Part shown: positions 35,017-42,855 of the stretch, piece after piece
Position numbering within the stretch: position 1 is the first letter of the stretch
Layout of the letters: each line of letters opens with the position of its first letter
Assembly: GCA_039028335.1 (NCBI GenBank)
Contig: JBCCIF010000001.1
Coordinates: forward strand, 1-64,000
Reading direction: 5' to 3'
Length of the DNA stretch: 64,000 nt
Origin: JABDKJ01 sp039028335
GTDB taxonomy: Bacteria; Bacteroidota; Bacteroidia; Flavobacteriales_D; JABDKJ01
The notes under the pieces: generated by a model
Database searches by the model: none
What the model was told of the DNA's origin: nothing
Seen by the model: only the letters and a program-made list of their open reading frames with translations
Program-made: the position numbers and the translations under genes

Positions 35017-37905
35017 CTAAACCACAACGTTCACAATCTTATTTGGCACCACAATCACTTTCTTAGGGTCTTTACCGTCTAAGTACTGGGCGGTTTTTTC
35101 AAATGCCATCACTTCTTTTTCTATGTCTTCTTTAGAAAGCCCCATTGGCAACTCTAATTTAAAGCGCATTTTTCCATTAAAAGAGATGGGGTAAGCATAC
35201 GAATCTTCTGTCAAATACTCTTCGTTAAATGCTGGCCAAGTAGCGTTGACGATATAGCCATCTTGCCCCAACACCTTCCACATCTCTTCAGCTATATGGG
35301 GAGCATAAGGTGAAATAAGAATCGCAAAAGTCTTAAAGATCTCTTTGTTTTTTGATTTGACCGCATTCAATTCATTCAAAGCAATCATAAATGCTGAAAC
35401 AACTGTATTGAAGGAATGCCGATCGATATCTTCGGTGGCTTTTTTAATGAGCGTGTGTATAGCTTTTAGCTCTTTCTTGTTCGCAGCACTTTCATCTGTC
35501 GCCTCTGTACATGCTTTGAATAGTTTCTTTAAGAATCCATGAACACCGGTGATCCCATTGGTATCCCAGGGTTTATGTTGCTCCAAGGGGCCTAGAAACA
35601 TTTCGTAAAGGCGCAATGTGTCTGCGCCATAGTGGTCACATATTTCAACGGGATCAACGGTATTGTGATAACGTTTACCCATTTTTCCTTGCTCAGATTT
35701 AGTGACCAACCATGAACTCTCTCCTCCCTTAGATTCAAAATTTCCATCTCTCAGCACACCTTGTCCGCACTCAAATGTTGCATGTTCAAATTCCGGCATC
35801 CATTTCGAAAACTGTTGCAGGGCTTCTTGCGTCAAATACGAGTTGGCTTGTCCATACTCAGAAACGATATCTGTTCGCACAGCTATTTTCACAAAATTCT
35901 CTAAGCCTTCTTTTTCCGCTAAATCTTTACACATAAAATGTGCTTGGCCATTTGTTTTCTCCTTGCGCATGAGGATGTATTCGATGACACCACCAATCAT
36001 TCCTTGATTGATCATTTTCTGAAAAGGTTCATTGACGTGAATAAAGCCTAAGTCATATAAGATCTTCACCCAAAACCGACTGTATAAAAGGTGACCTGTC
36101 CCATGTTCTGCACCTCCCAAATACAAATCGACATTGCCCCAATACTTCATTTTCTCTGGATCACAAAAAGCTTCCGAATTAGAGGGGTCCATATAGCGCA
36201 GCCAGTACCAGCATGAACCTGCCCAGCCCGGCATGGTATTGCATTCCATGCGATCGCCTTTGAAGATGGGCCAATCATCTTTGTGTGCTCTTCCTAATGG
36301 AGGATCTCCATCTTCGGTGGGTAAATATTTGTCAACAGATGGCAATGTCAACGGCAGTTCCTCATCAGACAAGAGTCGAGGCAGCTCATTTTCAAAATAA
36401 ACGGGAAAGGGCTCGCCCCAATAGCGCTGTCTGCTGAATATTGCATCGCGCATTCTGTAGTTAACCTTTCCATTCCCAAAACCTTGTCCTTCAATTTCTT
36501 CGATGCTTTTCTTAATGGCCTCATGCCCGGTAAGCCCAGCCAAGAAACTACCTTCCAATACTCGAGCATCTTTTGTGGGATTCGCAGATTCACTTATGTC
36601 AACATCTTCGAATACGGGAGGGATAGCTAAGTTGAAGTGTTTCGCAAAATCATAGTCCCGTTGATCTCCACTTGGCACGGCCATTACAGCGCCAGTTCCA
36701 TATCCCATGAGCACGTATTCCGAAATCCAAATAGGAACTTTTTCTCCAGAGAAAGGATGAATTGCATAGGCACCTGTAAAGGCACCAGATATGGTTTTGG
36801 CATTAGCTTGCCTATCGCGTTCAGATTTATTTTTTACTGCCTCCACATAGCGATTGACTTCATCTTTTTGATCTGAAGTTGTGATTGTTTCAACCAGGGG
36901 ATGCTCTGGCGCAAGCGTCATGAATGATACGCCAAAAATGGTATCGGGACGGGTCGTAAACACCTCAATATTTTCAGCATGGTTTTCGAGTTCAAAACGA
37001 ATCATAGCTCCATCAGAGCGCCCTATCCAATTTCTTTGAACTTCTTTGATAGAATCGCTCCAATCTAGTCCTTCAAGGTCATCCAACAAACGCTGTGCAT
37101 AAGCCGATATACGCATGCTCCATTGACGCATGAGTTTTTTAACCACAGGATAACCCCCTCTTTCTGATACACCATCCTTGACTTCGTCATTGGCGAGCAC
37201 AGTTCCCAGCTCTGGGCACCAATTTACCCAGGTATCACTCAAATAAGTGAGCCTAAAATGAGAAAGGATCTTTTCGCGTTGAATAGCATTCATAGAAGCC
37301 CAATCCGTGGCAGTGAATTCGCCTGCGAAATGTTCTCCAAAAGGAAAATTGTCAAGATTTAATTCTTTGAACCAATCTTCCTCAATACCTGCTTCTACAT
37401 TGTAGGTTCCATTATTTTCGAACTTTTCAATTAAAGTTGAAATTGGTTCAGCTTTGTCCGTGTCTTTGTTATACCAAGAATTATAGATCTGCTTGAAGAT
37501 CCACTGGGTCCATTTGTAGTAGTTGGGGTCTGAAGTTTGCACCTCTCTATTCCAATCATAATTGAAACCAATTCGCTTTAGCTGTTCTTTATAACGTTTT
37601 ATGTTGGTAGCAGTAGTTATTGCCGGATGCTGTCCGGTTTGTATGGCGTATTGTTCTGCCGGAAGCCCAAAAGAGTCAAAACCCATTGGGTGGAGCACAT
37701 TGAATCCTCTCAATTTTTTATAGCGGGCAACAATATCAGATGCGATATAACCCAAGGGATGTCCTACATGCAGTCCGGCACCAGAAGGGTAGGGGAACAT
37801 GTCCAAGACATAAAATTTTTCTTTGTCGTTTTCTTCAACTTTATAGACCTCGTCTTGGGCCCATTGTGCTTGCCATTTGGCTTCTATTTCTTTGAAATTG
37901 TACAA
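35017..37905 (-). CDS. leuS: Leucyl-tRNA synthetase
   Basis: Charges tRNA-Leu; 962 residues, class Ia. HIGH motif HVGH at residues 46-49; the CP1 editing domain carries TTRPDT; tRNA-binding anticodon and C-terminal domains follow. The KMSKS loop reads KMGKR, which departs from the usual serine residues. The start is TTG (YNFKEIEAKWQAQW follows, the normal N-terminus), and no in-frame ATG fits. A promoter with both -33 TTG and -7 TACATTTG lies just upstream. The gene is 13 bases from the start of the FG-GAP gene on the same strand. Confidence 0.96.
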   Translation of the reverse strand: MYNFKEIEAKWQAQWAQDEVYKVEENDKEKFYVLDMFPYPSGAGLHVGHPLGYIASDIVARYKKLRGFNVLHPMGFDSFGLPAEQYAIQTGQHPAITTATNIKRYKEQLKRIGFNYDWNREVQTSDPNYYKWTQWIFKQIYNSWYNKDTDKAEPISTLIEKFENNGTYNVEAGIEEDWFKELNLDNFPFGEHFAGEFTATDWASMNAIQREKILSHFRLTYLSDTWVNWCPELGTVLANDEVKDGVSERGGYPVVKKLMRQWSMRISAYAQRLLDDLEGLDWSDSIKEVQRNWIGRSDGAMIRFELENHAENIEVFTTRPDTIFGVSFMTLAPEHPLVETITTSDQKDEVNRYVEAVKNKSERDRQANAKTISGAFTGAYAIHPFSGEKVPIWISEYVLMGYGTGAVMAVPSGDQRDYDFAKHFNLAIPPVFEDVDISESANPTKDARVLEGSFLAGLTGHEAIKKSIEEIEGQGFGNGKVNYRMRDAIFSRQRYWGEPFPVYFENELPRLLSDEELPLTLPSVDKYLPTEDGDPPLGRAHKDDWPIFKGDRMECNTMPGWAGSCWYWLRYMDPSNSEAFCDPEKMKYWGNVDLYLGGAEHGTGHLLYSRFWVKILYDLGFIHVNEPFQKMINQGMIGGVIEYILMRKEKTNGQAHFMCKDLAEKEGLENFVKIAVRTDIVSEYGQANSYLTQEALQQFSKWMPEFEHATFECGQGVLRDGNFESKGGESSWLVTKSEQGKMGKRYHNTVDPVEICDHYGADTLRLYEMFLGPLEQHKPWDTNGITGVHGFLKKLFKACTEATDESAANKKELKAIHTLIKKATEDIDRHSFNTVVSAFMIALNELNAVKSKNKEIFKTFAILISPYAPHIAEEMWKVLGQDGYIVNATWPAFNEEYLTEDSYAYPISFNGKMRFKLELPMGLSKEDIEKEVMAFEKTAQYLDGKDPKKVIVVPNKIVNVVV

Positions 37906-37922
37906 GGCGATAGAAATTTGCG

Positions 37923-37951
37923 CAAATGTAGTGCTTTTGCTTCAGTTGCAA
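37923..37951 (-). promoter_or_regulatory. Promoter of leuS (-33 TTG, -7 TACATTTG)
   Basis: On the minus strand, TTG (37951-37949) is followed by 18 bases and TACATTTG (37930-37923), a good fit to the Bacteroidetes promoter. The leuS TTG start is 17 bases downstream. Confidence 0.6.
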
Positions 37952-37981
37952 GACTGCAATCACATCCTTAAATATGCCAGT

Positions 37982-38797
37982 CTATTTATTCGTGTAGGGC
38001 TTTTTAGAAAAAGGCAATTTGAGCAGATCACCTAAATGGGACTCACTCTTGTCGAAAACATCCAGGCCAAAAACCAATTGATCATGTGGCACATAGGCAT
38101 ACGTGCCAAAAATGCGGTCCCAAATGCCAAAAATATTCCCGTAGTTTTTGTCCGTCAAAGGCTGTTCAAAATGGTGATGAATACGGTGCATTCCAGGCGT
38201 AATAATGACATAACTCAATAGTTTGTCCAATTTGGGATTCATCCGAATATTGGAGTGATTGAACTGGGAAAGCAAAGCGGATAAACTTTGATACAGCATT
38301 AATAACCAAATGGGTGCTCCGACCAACACTACTGCGAGCATAGTAAAGGCAGCCCGAAAAACACTTTCTCCTGGGTGATGTCTTAAAGCTGTTGTGGCGT
38401 CTACTTTGGTGTCGCTGTGATGAATCACATGAAATTTCCACATCCAGGGAATTTGGTGTTCAACCCAATGGACCAAATAGGCACCGATTAAATCCATAAA
38501 AAGCAATCCCATAATCAAGCTTAACCAAAAGGGCATTGGAAGCCAATTCACCAATCCAAAATCATTGGCAGTAACCCAATCGGAGCTTTTGATAATGACA
38601 AAGGCGAAACCCAAATTGATGATTGCAGTGGTCAAGGTAAAAAAGAGATTGGGTAAAGCGTGTTTCCATTTATTGTACTTGAATCGAACAATAGGAACAA
38701 GCCCTTCAATAACCCAAAACAAAAACAAACCCCCAACAAGGATGATAGTCCGATGACTCGAAGGAATGTTTTCGAAATATGTCGTCAATTCATTCAC
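37982..38797 (-). CDS. Sterol desaturase / fatty acid hydroxylase superfamily protein
   Basis: 271-residue inner-membrane di-iron enzyme. Hydrophobic helices surround the histidine clusters HWVEHQ, KFHVIHHSD, RHHPGE and HRIHHHFE that bind the two irons. The family hydroxylates or desaturates lipids; the substrate here is unknown. The start is GTG at 38797, overlapping the cytochrome gene by 8 bases, so it is translationally coupled to it and may receive electrons from it (inference). Confidence 0.88.
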   Translation of the reverse strand: MNELTTYFENIPSSHRTIILVGGLFLFWVIEGLVPIVRFKYNKWKHALPNLFFTLTTAIINLGFAFVIIKSSDWVTANDFGLVNWLPMPFWLSLIMGLLFMDLIGAYLVHWVEHQIPWMWKFHVIHHSDTKVDATTALRHHPGESVFRAAFTMLAVVLVGAPIWLLMLYQSLSALLSQFNHSNIRMNPKLDKLLSYVIITPGMHRIHHHFEQPLTDKNYGNIFGIWDRIFGTYAYVPHDQLVFGLDVFDKSESHLGDLLKLPFSKKPYTNK

Positions 38798-39125
38798 GTA
38801 TGCTTTCTACATATTGAGCTACTGCTTCAATTTCGGCTTTATTCAACATTTCACCAAATGGCGTCATGATCTTGCCCGGGTTTTCACGTTTGCCTTCTTT
38901 AATGATTCTGAGCACATCTTCGTGGCTCATTGCGGAAAGGGTCAAGTCCCCAGCTCCTGCAAAACCTTTTTTACCATCTGTTCCGTGACAAAGTACACAG
39001 TGTTTTGCATACAATTCTTCCCCGCTTTTTACAGGTTCTTTTGCAATCGCTGCACCCGAATCAGATCCACATGCATGGAGAATTACAAAAAGAACAAATA
39101 AGTTTATGCTATGACTGGGCTTCAC
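38790..39125 (-). CDS. Small c-type cytochrome lipoprotein
   Basis: 111 residues. A signal peptide ends in a lipobox-like LHAC (Cys about residue 19). One heme-binding CVLCH motif follows, and a later Met (KIMTPFGEML region) is a candidate axial ligand. This is a typical mono-heme class I cytochrome c. The start is GTG at 39125. It overlaps the upstream small membrane protein gene by 17 bases and the downstream hydroxylase by 8 bases, making a three-gene coupled set. Predicted location is the periplasmic face of a membrane. Confidence 0.85.
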   Translation of the reverse strand: MKPSHSINLFVLFVILHACGSDSGAAIAKEPVKSGEELYAKHCVLCHGTDGKKGFAGAGDLTLSAMSHEDVLRIIKEGKRENPGKIMTPFGEMLNKAEIEAVAQYVESIRE

Positions 39126-39468
39126 GATTTTTTCTTGCTTGAATAAAGCTTCTTATAAATGCAACTATGGCAAGTACTGCAGTCAAGAGCATTATACCGA
39201 CTCTTGTGGAAGCCATATTATCTCCACGGCCAATAGCACCTTTGAGTGCCATGCCCAGTGCAATGACGATAATGAGGGTTAATAGGACGGCAATATGTGC
39301 AATCACTTTATTCTCTTTTTTAACGCCATTATTCAAAGCCAATAAAACGATTCCAAAACCTACGGGAATAAAGGCTGTTGGTGAAGGTGTTTCGCTTCCA
39401 AAGTAACCCCAAAGGCCGAGGGCGATCATGGCAATTGCATTGATTAAACTTGCTACATGTGCTTTCAT
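39109..39468 (-). CDS. Small four-helix membrane protein, unknown function
   Basis: 119 residues from the ATG at 39468 (MKAHVASLINAIAMIALGLW). The frame is open further upstream to 39570, but that part is polar and unlike the rest. About four TM segments alternate with short loops. It resembles small DUF-type proteins common in Bacteroidetes, but I do not recognise the family. It overlaps the downstream cytochrome gene by 17 bases. Confidence 0.7.
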   Translation of the reverse strand: MKAHVASLINAIAMIALGLWGYFGSETPSPTAFIPVGFGIVLLALNNGVKKENKVIAHIAVLLTLIIVIALGMALKGAIGRGDNMASTRVGIMLLTAVLAIVAFIRSFIQARKNREAQS

Positions 39469-39502
39469 ATTCTTTCTATTCGAATTCGTGTAAATATAAC
39501 AT

Positions 39503-40474
39503 TCAATAACCCACTGCTGTTCGCACGCGGGCCAAAACTTTTTGTGCGACTTTTCTTGCTTTTTCCGCACCTACCGAAAGGGCTTCATCAAGTTCGGCCT
39601 TATTGTTCATAAAGTGCTGATAGCGTTCTCTTTCTTCTGCAAATCTGTCGATAATACATGCGTGAAAATCTGCTTTGGTATGCCCCCATCCGTATCCACC
39701 GGCTGCCAATTTGCTTTTCATTTCTTGGCTTTGTTCATCAGAAGCAATCAATTGATAAACTTTATAAATGGTAGCATTCTCTGCATCTTTTGGATCTTCT
39801 AAAGGCGTATCGTCTGTGATGAACTTCTTATTGATCTCTTTTTTTAAGGGCTTTTCATCCATGAAAATATTGATGGTATTTCCTCTGGATTTACTCATTT
39901 TATTACCGTCCGTCCCCAACACGTACATGGTCGATTCTTGGGTCTTGGCTTCAGGGGGCACCAAAATCTCTCCCATTTTGTGATTGATCCGATTGGCCAC
40001 ATCTCTGGCCATTTCCAAATGTTGCAATTGATCTTTGCCAACGGGAACAAATTCCGCATCATAAAGGAGAATATCGGCAGCCATTAACATGGGATAGCTA
40101 AATAAACCTGCATTTACATCTTCCAAGCGGTCGGCTTTGTCCTTAAATGAATGAGCCAGTGTCAGCCGATTGTAAGGAAAAAAACAAGAGAGGTACCATG
40201 CCAGTTCACTTACTTCGGGCACATCGCTTTGGCGATAGAATGTGCTTTTCTCAATATCCAAACCGCAGGCCAGCCAAGTAGCAGCAACCGAATAGGTGCT
40301 TTCGCGCAGATAGTCGGCATCTTTGATTTGGGTCAAAGAATGCATGTCGGCTATAAATAAAAACGAGTCGTTTTCGGGGGCTTTGGCCATTTCAATAGCA
40401 GGTAAAATAGCCCCCAGGATATTCCCCAAATGGGGTGTTCCAGTGCTTTGTATTCCGGTAAGGATTCTAGCCAT
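39503..40474 (-). CDS. trpS: Tryptophanyl-tRNA synthetase
   Basis: Class Ic synthetase, 323 residues. HIGH-type motif TGTPHLGNI near residue 11, the motif ADMHSLT, and a standard KMSKSRGNTI loop near residue 195 are present. Length and motif order are normal. The divergent plsC gene starts about 110 bases away. Confidence 0.97.
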   Translation of the reverse strand: MARILTGIQSTGTPHLGNILGAILPAIEMAKAPENDSFLFIADMHSLTQIKDADYLRESTYSVAATWLACGLDIEKSTFYRQSDVPEVSELAWYLSCFFPYNRLTLAHSFKDKADRLEDVNAGLFSYPMLMAADILLYDAEFVPVGKDQLQHLEMARDVANRINHKMGEILVPPEAKTQESTMYVLGTDGNKMSKSRGNTINIFMDEKPLKKEINKKFITDDTPLEDPKDAENATIYKVYQLIASDEQSQEMKSKLAAGGYGWGHTKADFHACIIDRFAEERERYQHFMNNKAELDEALSVGAEKARKVAQKVLARVRTAVGY

Positions 40475-40581
40475 CCAAGTTCATTTGGGGCGAATTTATA
40501 GAAATACCATTCATCACTCTTGGAGAATGATTTATTTTTTTATTCGTTTATTAGACGCAGCTATCGCAAAATGCGCTGTGT

Positions 40582-41400
40582 ATGAACGAGCGTAAATGGA
40601 TCACATATCTCCTGGCACCCTTTCGATTTCTCTATAAAATCTACTTCGGGTTGATCTTTATATTGACGATGTTATTGCTCTATCCTATTATTTATCCGCT
40701 AGCGATTAAAAAGGAAAGACATCCAGCACTCTTCAAAGCAAAATTGTTTTGGAGCAAATTGCTTTGTTTACTGACTGGAGCGATTTTTTATGTAAAGGGC
40801 AGAGAAAAAGTTCCCGAAGGTCCTTTCGTGATTGTGGCTAATCATCAGAGTTATACCGATATCGTGTATATGTATCGCGTGATCAAAACCCATTATAAAT
40901 TCATGGCCAAAGCCGAATTATCTTCCTGGCCTTTATTTGGAATTTTCTTCAAGATGAAAAGCGATATAGCCGTACACAGGCGGAATAAACAATTGGCGGG
41001 TCAAGCTTTGGTAGAAGCCGATCAAAGTATCAAAGAAGGTATTTCAATTGCTTTTTTTGCAGAGGGAACCATCCCAATGAATACTCCTCAATTGGGTGCT
41101 TTCAAAAATGGCGCCTTCAAGATTGCCATTGAAAATCAGGTCCCCATTGTTCCCATTACTTTTTTGTCGAATTGGAGAAGAATGGGAGAGCCCATGGTGT
41201 TTACTTCCAAAGGAAGTCCAGGTCTTTGCCGTGCTGTTATCCATGATGCGATTCCGACAAAAGGATTGATGATGGATGAAATGACCGAATTGCGGGAAAA
41301 GACGAGAGACGTTATTCAAAAACCTCTTATTGAAAGGGGCTATTCCAGTCCGAAAATTAAAAGAGATGAATTGGAAGAGTGGGTGAAGACAAAAAGCTAA
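40582..41400 (+). CDS. plsC: 1-acyl-sn-glycerol-3-phosphate acyltransferase (PlsC family)
   Basis: 272-residue membrane-associated acyltransferase that makes phosphatidic acid. An N-terminal TM region (about 13-45) precedes the catalytic HX4D motif H88/D93 (NHQSYTD). The second motif FAEGTIP lies near residue 155, and PIVPITFLSNW near 193. It is the last housekeeping gene before the accessory island. The exact acyl acceptor is inferred from family. Confidence 0.9.
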   Translation: MNERKWITYLLAPFRFLYKIYFGLIFILTMLLLYPIIYPLAIKKERHPALFKAKLFWSKLLCLLTGAIFYVKGREKVPEGPFVIVANHQSYTDIVYMYRVIKTHYKFMAKAELSSWPLFGIFFKMKSDIAVHRRNKQLAGQALVEADQSIKEGISIAFFAEGTIPMNTPQLGAFKNGAFKIAIENQVPIVPITFLSNWRRMGEPMVFTSKGSPGLCRAVIHDAIPTKGLMMDEMTELREKTRDVIQKPLIERGYSSPKIKRDELEEWVKTKS

Positions 41401-41506
41401 ACTTTTCAATTTGCTTTAATGAACTAATCTATCATTTGTCGACAGTACTTTTATAATTTCAATTGTGTTTTATAAAATCAATATTTCAAACACCAATTAA
41501 ATTGCC

Positions 41507-41911
41507 ATGAATAATGGAATTGCTGGGTTGAGAAAGTTCTATGGAATAGGAAGGAATAGGTTCGGAAATAATTGGTCGATGAACTGGGGAGCTGTAAGAG
41601 CTCGTTGGGAAAAGTTAGGGTACGTGGCAGTAGAAGATATGCACCATTGGTTAATTAGTCAAGCTCTTATGAAACGGTACCTGTTTTTAAAGCCAATAGG
41701 TAATCAATCATGGAATTTAACTAGGTTTAGTTCACATGCTTCGCACAGGATTTGGGCTCATGGTGGTAATTATATGGGAACAAGTATTGGAGGAACAGAG
41801 TTTCTTTATCCATTTACGAGTACTCCGAATTGGTTTAATTTTGGATTGGTTCCTTACACTGCAGGTAGACTTACCAATTCTAATTCTTTTAGGCCCGAAG
41901 AACACGAATGA
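41507..41911 (+). CDS. Free-standing polymorphic-toxin C-terminal domain (HNH/EndoVII-like)
   Basis: 134 residues with no signal peptide or delivery domain. The order MHHWLI (H46, H47, W48), a conserved-looking NQSWN (N67-N70), then SSHASHRIWAHGG (H77, H80, H85) and a closing TPNWFNFGLVPYTAGRL matches what I recall of nuclease toxins at the ends of Rhs and other Bacteroidetes polymorphic toxins. Here that domain has its own ATG at 41507, with an in-frame stop three codons earlier. The likely immunity gene starts 13 bases after its stop. It may be a remnant cassette from a larger toxin locus. Activity is not shown by sequence alone. Confidence 0.6.
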   Translation: MNNGIAGLRKFYGIGRNRFGNNWSMNWGAVRARWEKLGYVAVEDMHHWLISQALMKRYLFLKPIGNQSWNLTRFSSHASHRIWAHGGNYMGTSIGGTEFLYPFTSTPNWFNFGLVPYTAGRLTNSNSFRPEEHE

Positions 41912-41924
41912 GTAAATTTGATTA

Positions 41925-42335
41925 ATGAAAGTTAATGAATTAAACTTCCCCATAATTTTGATGAAAAGTGATGTTTCATACATTGGTGTATGTCTGAGAC
42001 GCTCAAGGTTCGGGTTAATTTCGAAAGGAAATGAAAAGTATTACAGCAGCGGAGTTGTGTATGATAGCCAAGGTGGAAGTTATGAATTGAAAGGCATAGA
42101 GAGAATTAAATCAGCCCCATTGCAACTTTCCCTTCTCCATTTACAAAAAATGTTGATCGCTGAACCAAATTTTAAATATAACAGTGACTTAGAATTAGAT
42201 GAAATTAAGGAACTTGTGAAAGCACATATTATGAAAAACAGAAATTATTGGAAAAAATTTCGATCTGTTGAAGAATTTCTATCTAGTGTCGACTCATCGA
42301 TGAATTTAGTTGAACTATATAGTATTTTAAGATGA
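41925..42335 (+). CDS. Probable immunity protein for the adjacent toxin domain
   Basis: 136 residues, cytosolic, with no recognised family. It has a beta-rich N-terminal half (SYELKGIERIKSAP) and a helical C-terminal half (LDEIKELVKAHIMKNRNYW). The order toxin-then-small-gene with a 13-base gap is the standard toxin-immunity arrangement; the function is inferred from that position only. The following broken gene begins 2 bases after its stop. Confidence 0.5.
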   Translation: MKVNELNFPIILMKSDVSYIGVCLRRSRFGLISKGNEKYYSSGVVYDSQGGSYELKGIERIKSAPLQLSLLHLQKMLIAEPNFKYNSDLELDEIKELVKAHIMKNRNYWKKFRSVEEFLSSVDSSMNLVELYSILR

Positions 42336-42336
42336 T

Positions 42337-42712
42337 ATGAATCATAAATTTCAAATCATTCCATTTGATAGACCCATATATTTGGATGGTACAAATTTCA
42401 CCTGCGGCAACCAAACGATTCTGTTACCGAAAGGCGTTCCTTATAAGGAACAGATAAATTTTAAACAATAATGAAATTGTTCATTCGAAGAATTTAAATT
42501 CTGCGGTTATTAAAGTTTTGAGTGAACTTGGGATTACTCTGCTATATGAAGATGAAGGAGGACTAGAAAAGCAATTTTGTAATGTTGCAATTCTCACAGT
42601 ATTCTTTACAAATAAATTTACTGCCCTTTATGTTGGTGAATCCACGGCAATAAGACAAGGCACTGAATTTGTAAATGTAACTTACAAGTTTGTTCATGCG
42701 GAAAATGGATGA
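42337..42712 (+). pseudogene. Frameshifted small gene in the accessory island
   Basis: An ORF from the ATG at 42337 encodes 44 residues (MNHKFQIIPFDRPIYLDG ...) and stops at 42471. A second frame, open from 42458, continues coding-like sequence (LNNNEIVHSKNLNSAV, then LGITLLYEDEGGLEKQF) to 42712. Joining them near 42455-42471 gives one protein of about 125 residues. A one-base insertion or two-base loss is the simplest cause, though a sequencing error is possible. No family recognised. The stretch 42713-42855 holds nothing I can name. Confidence 0.45.
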
Positions 42713-42855
42713 AAGCTTGATTACTATTTTCAAGGCGACATGGATAACTAAAATAGTTCAATTTTATTACTTATGGCTCAGAAATAATCATTCACACATT
42801 TCATAATTGATCTATGAAACTCAAATCGCTTGAGGCTAACTTGACAAGCATAATT

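Noticed and set aside
39469..39570. Longer start for the four-helix membrane protein
   Set aside because: The extra 34 residues are polar, unlike the rest, and overlap the end of trpS; the ATG at 39468 is a better start.
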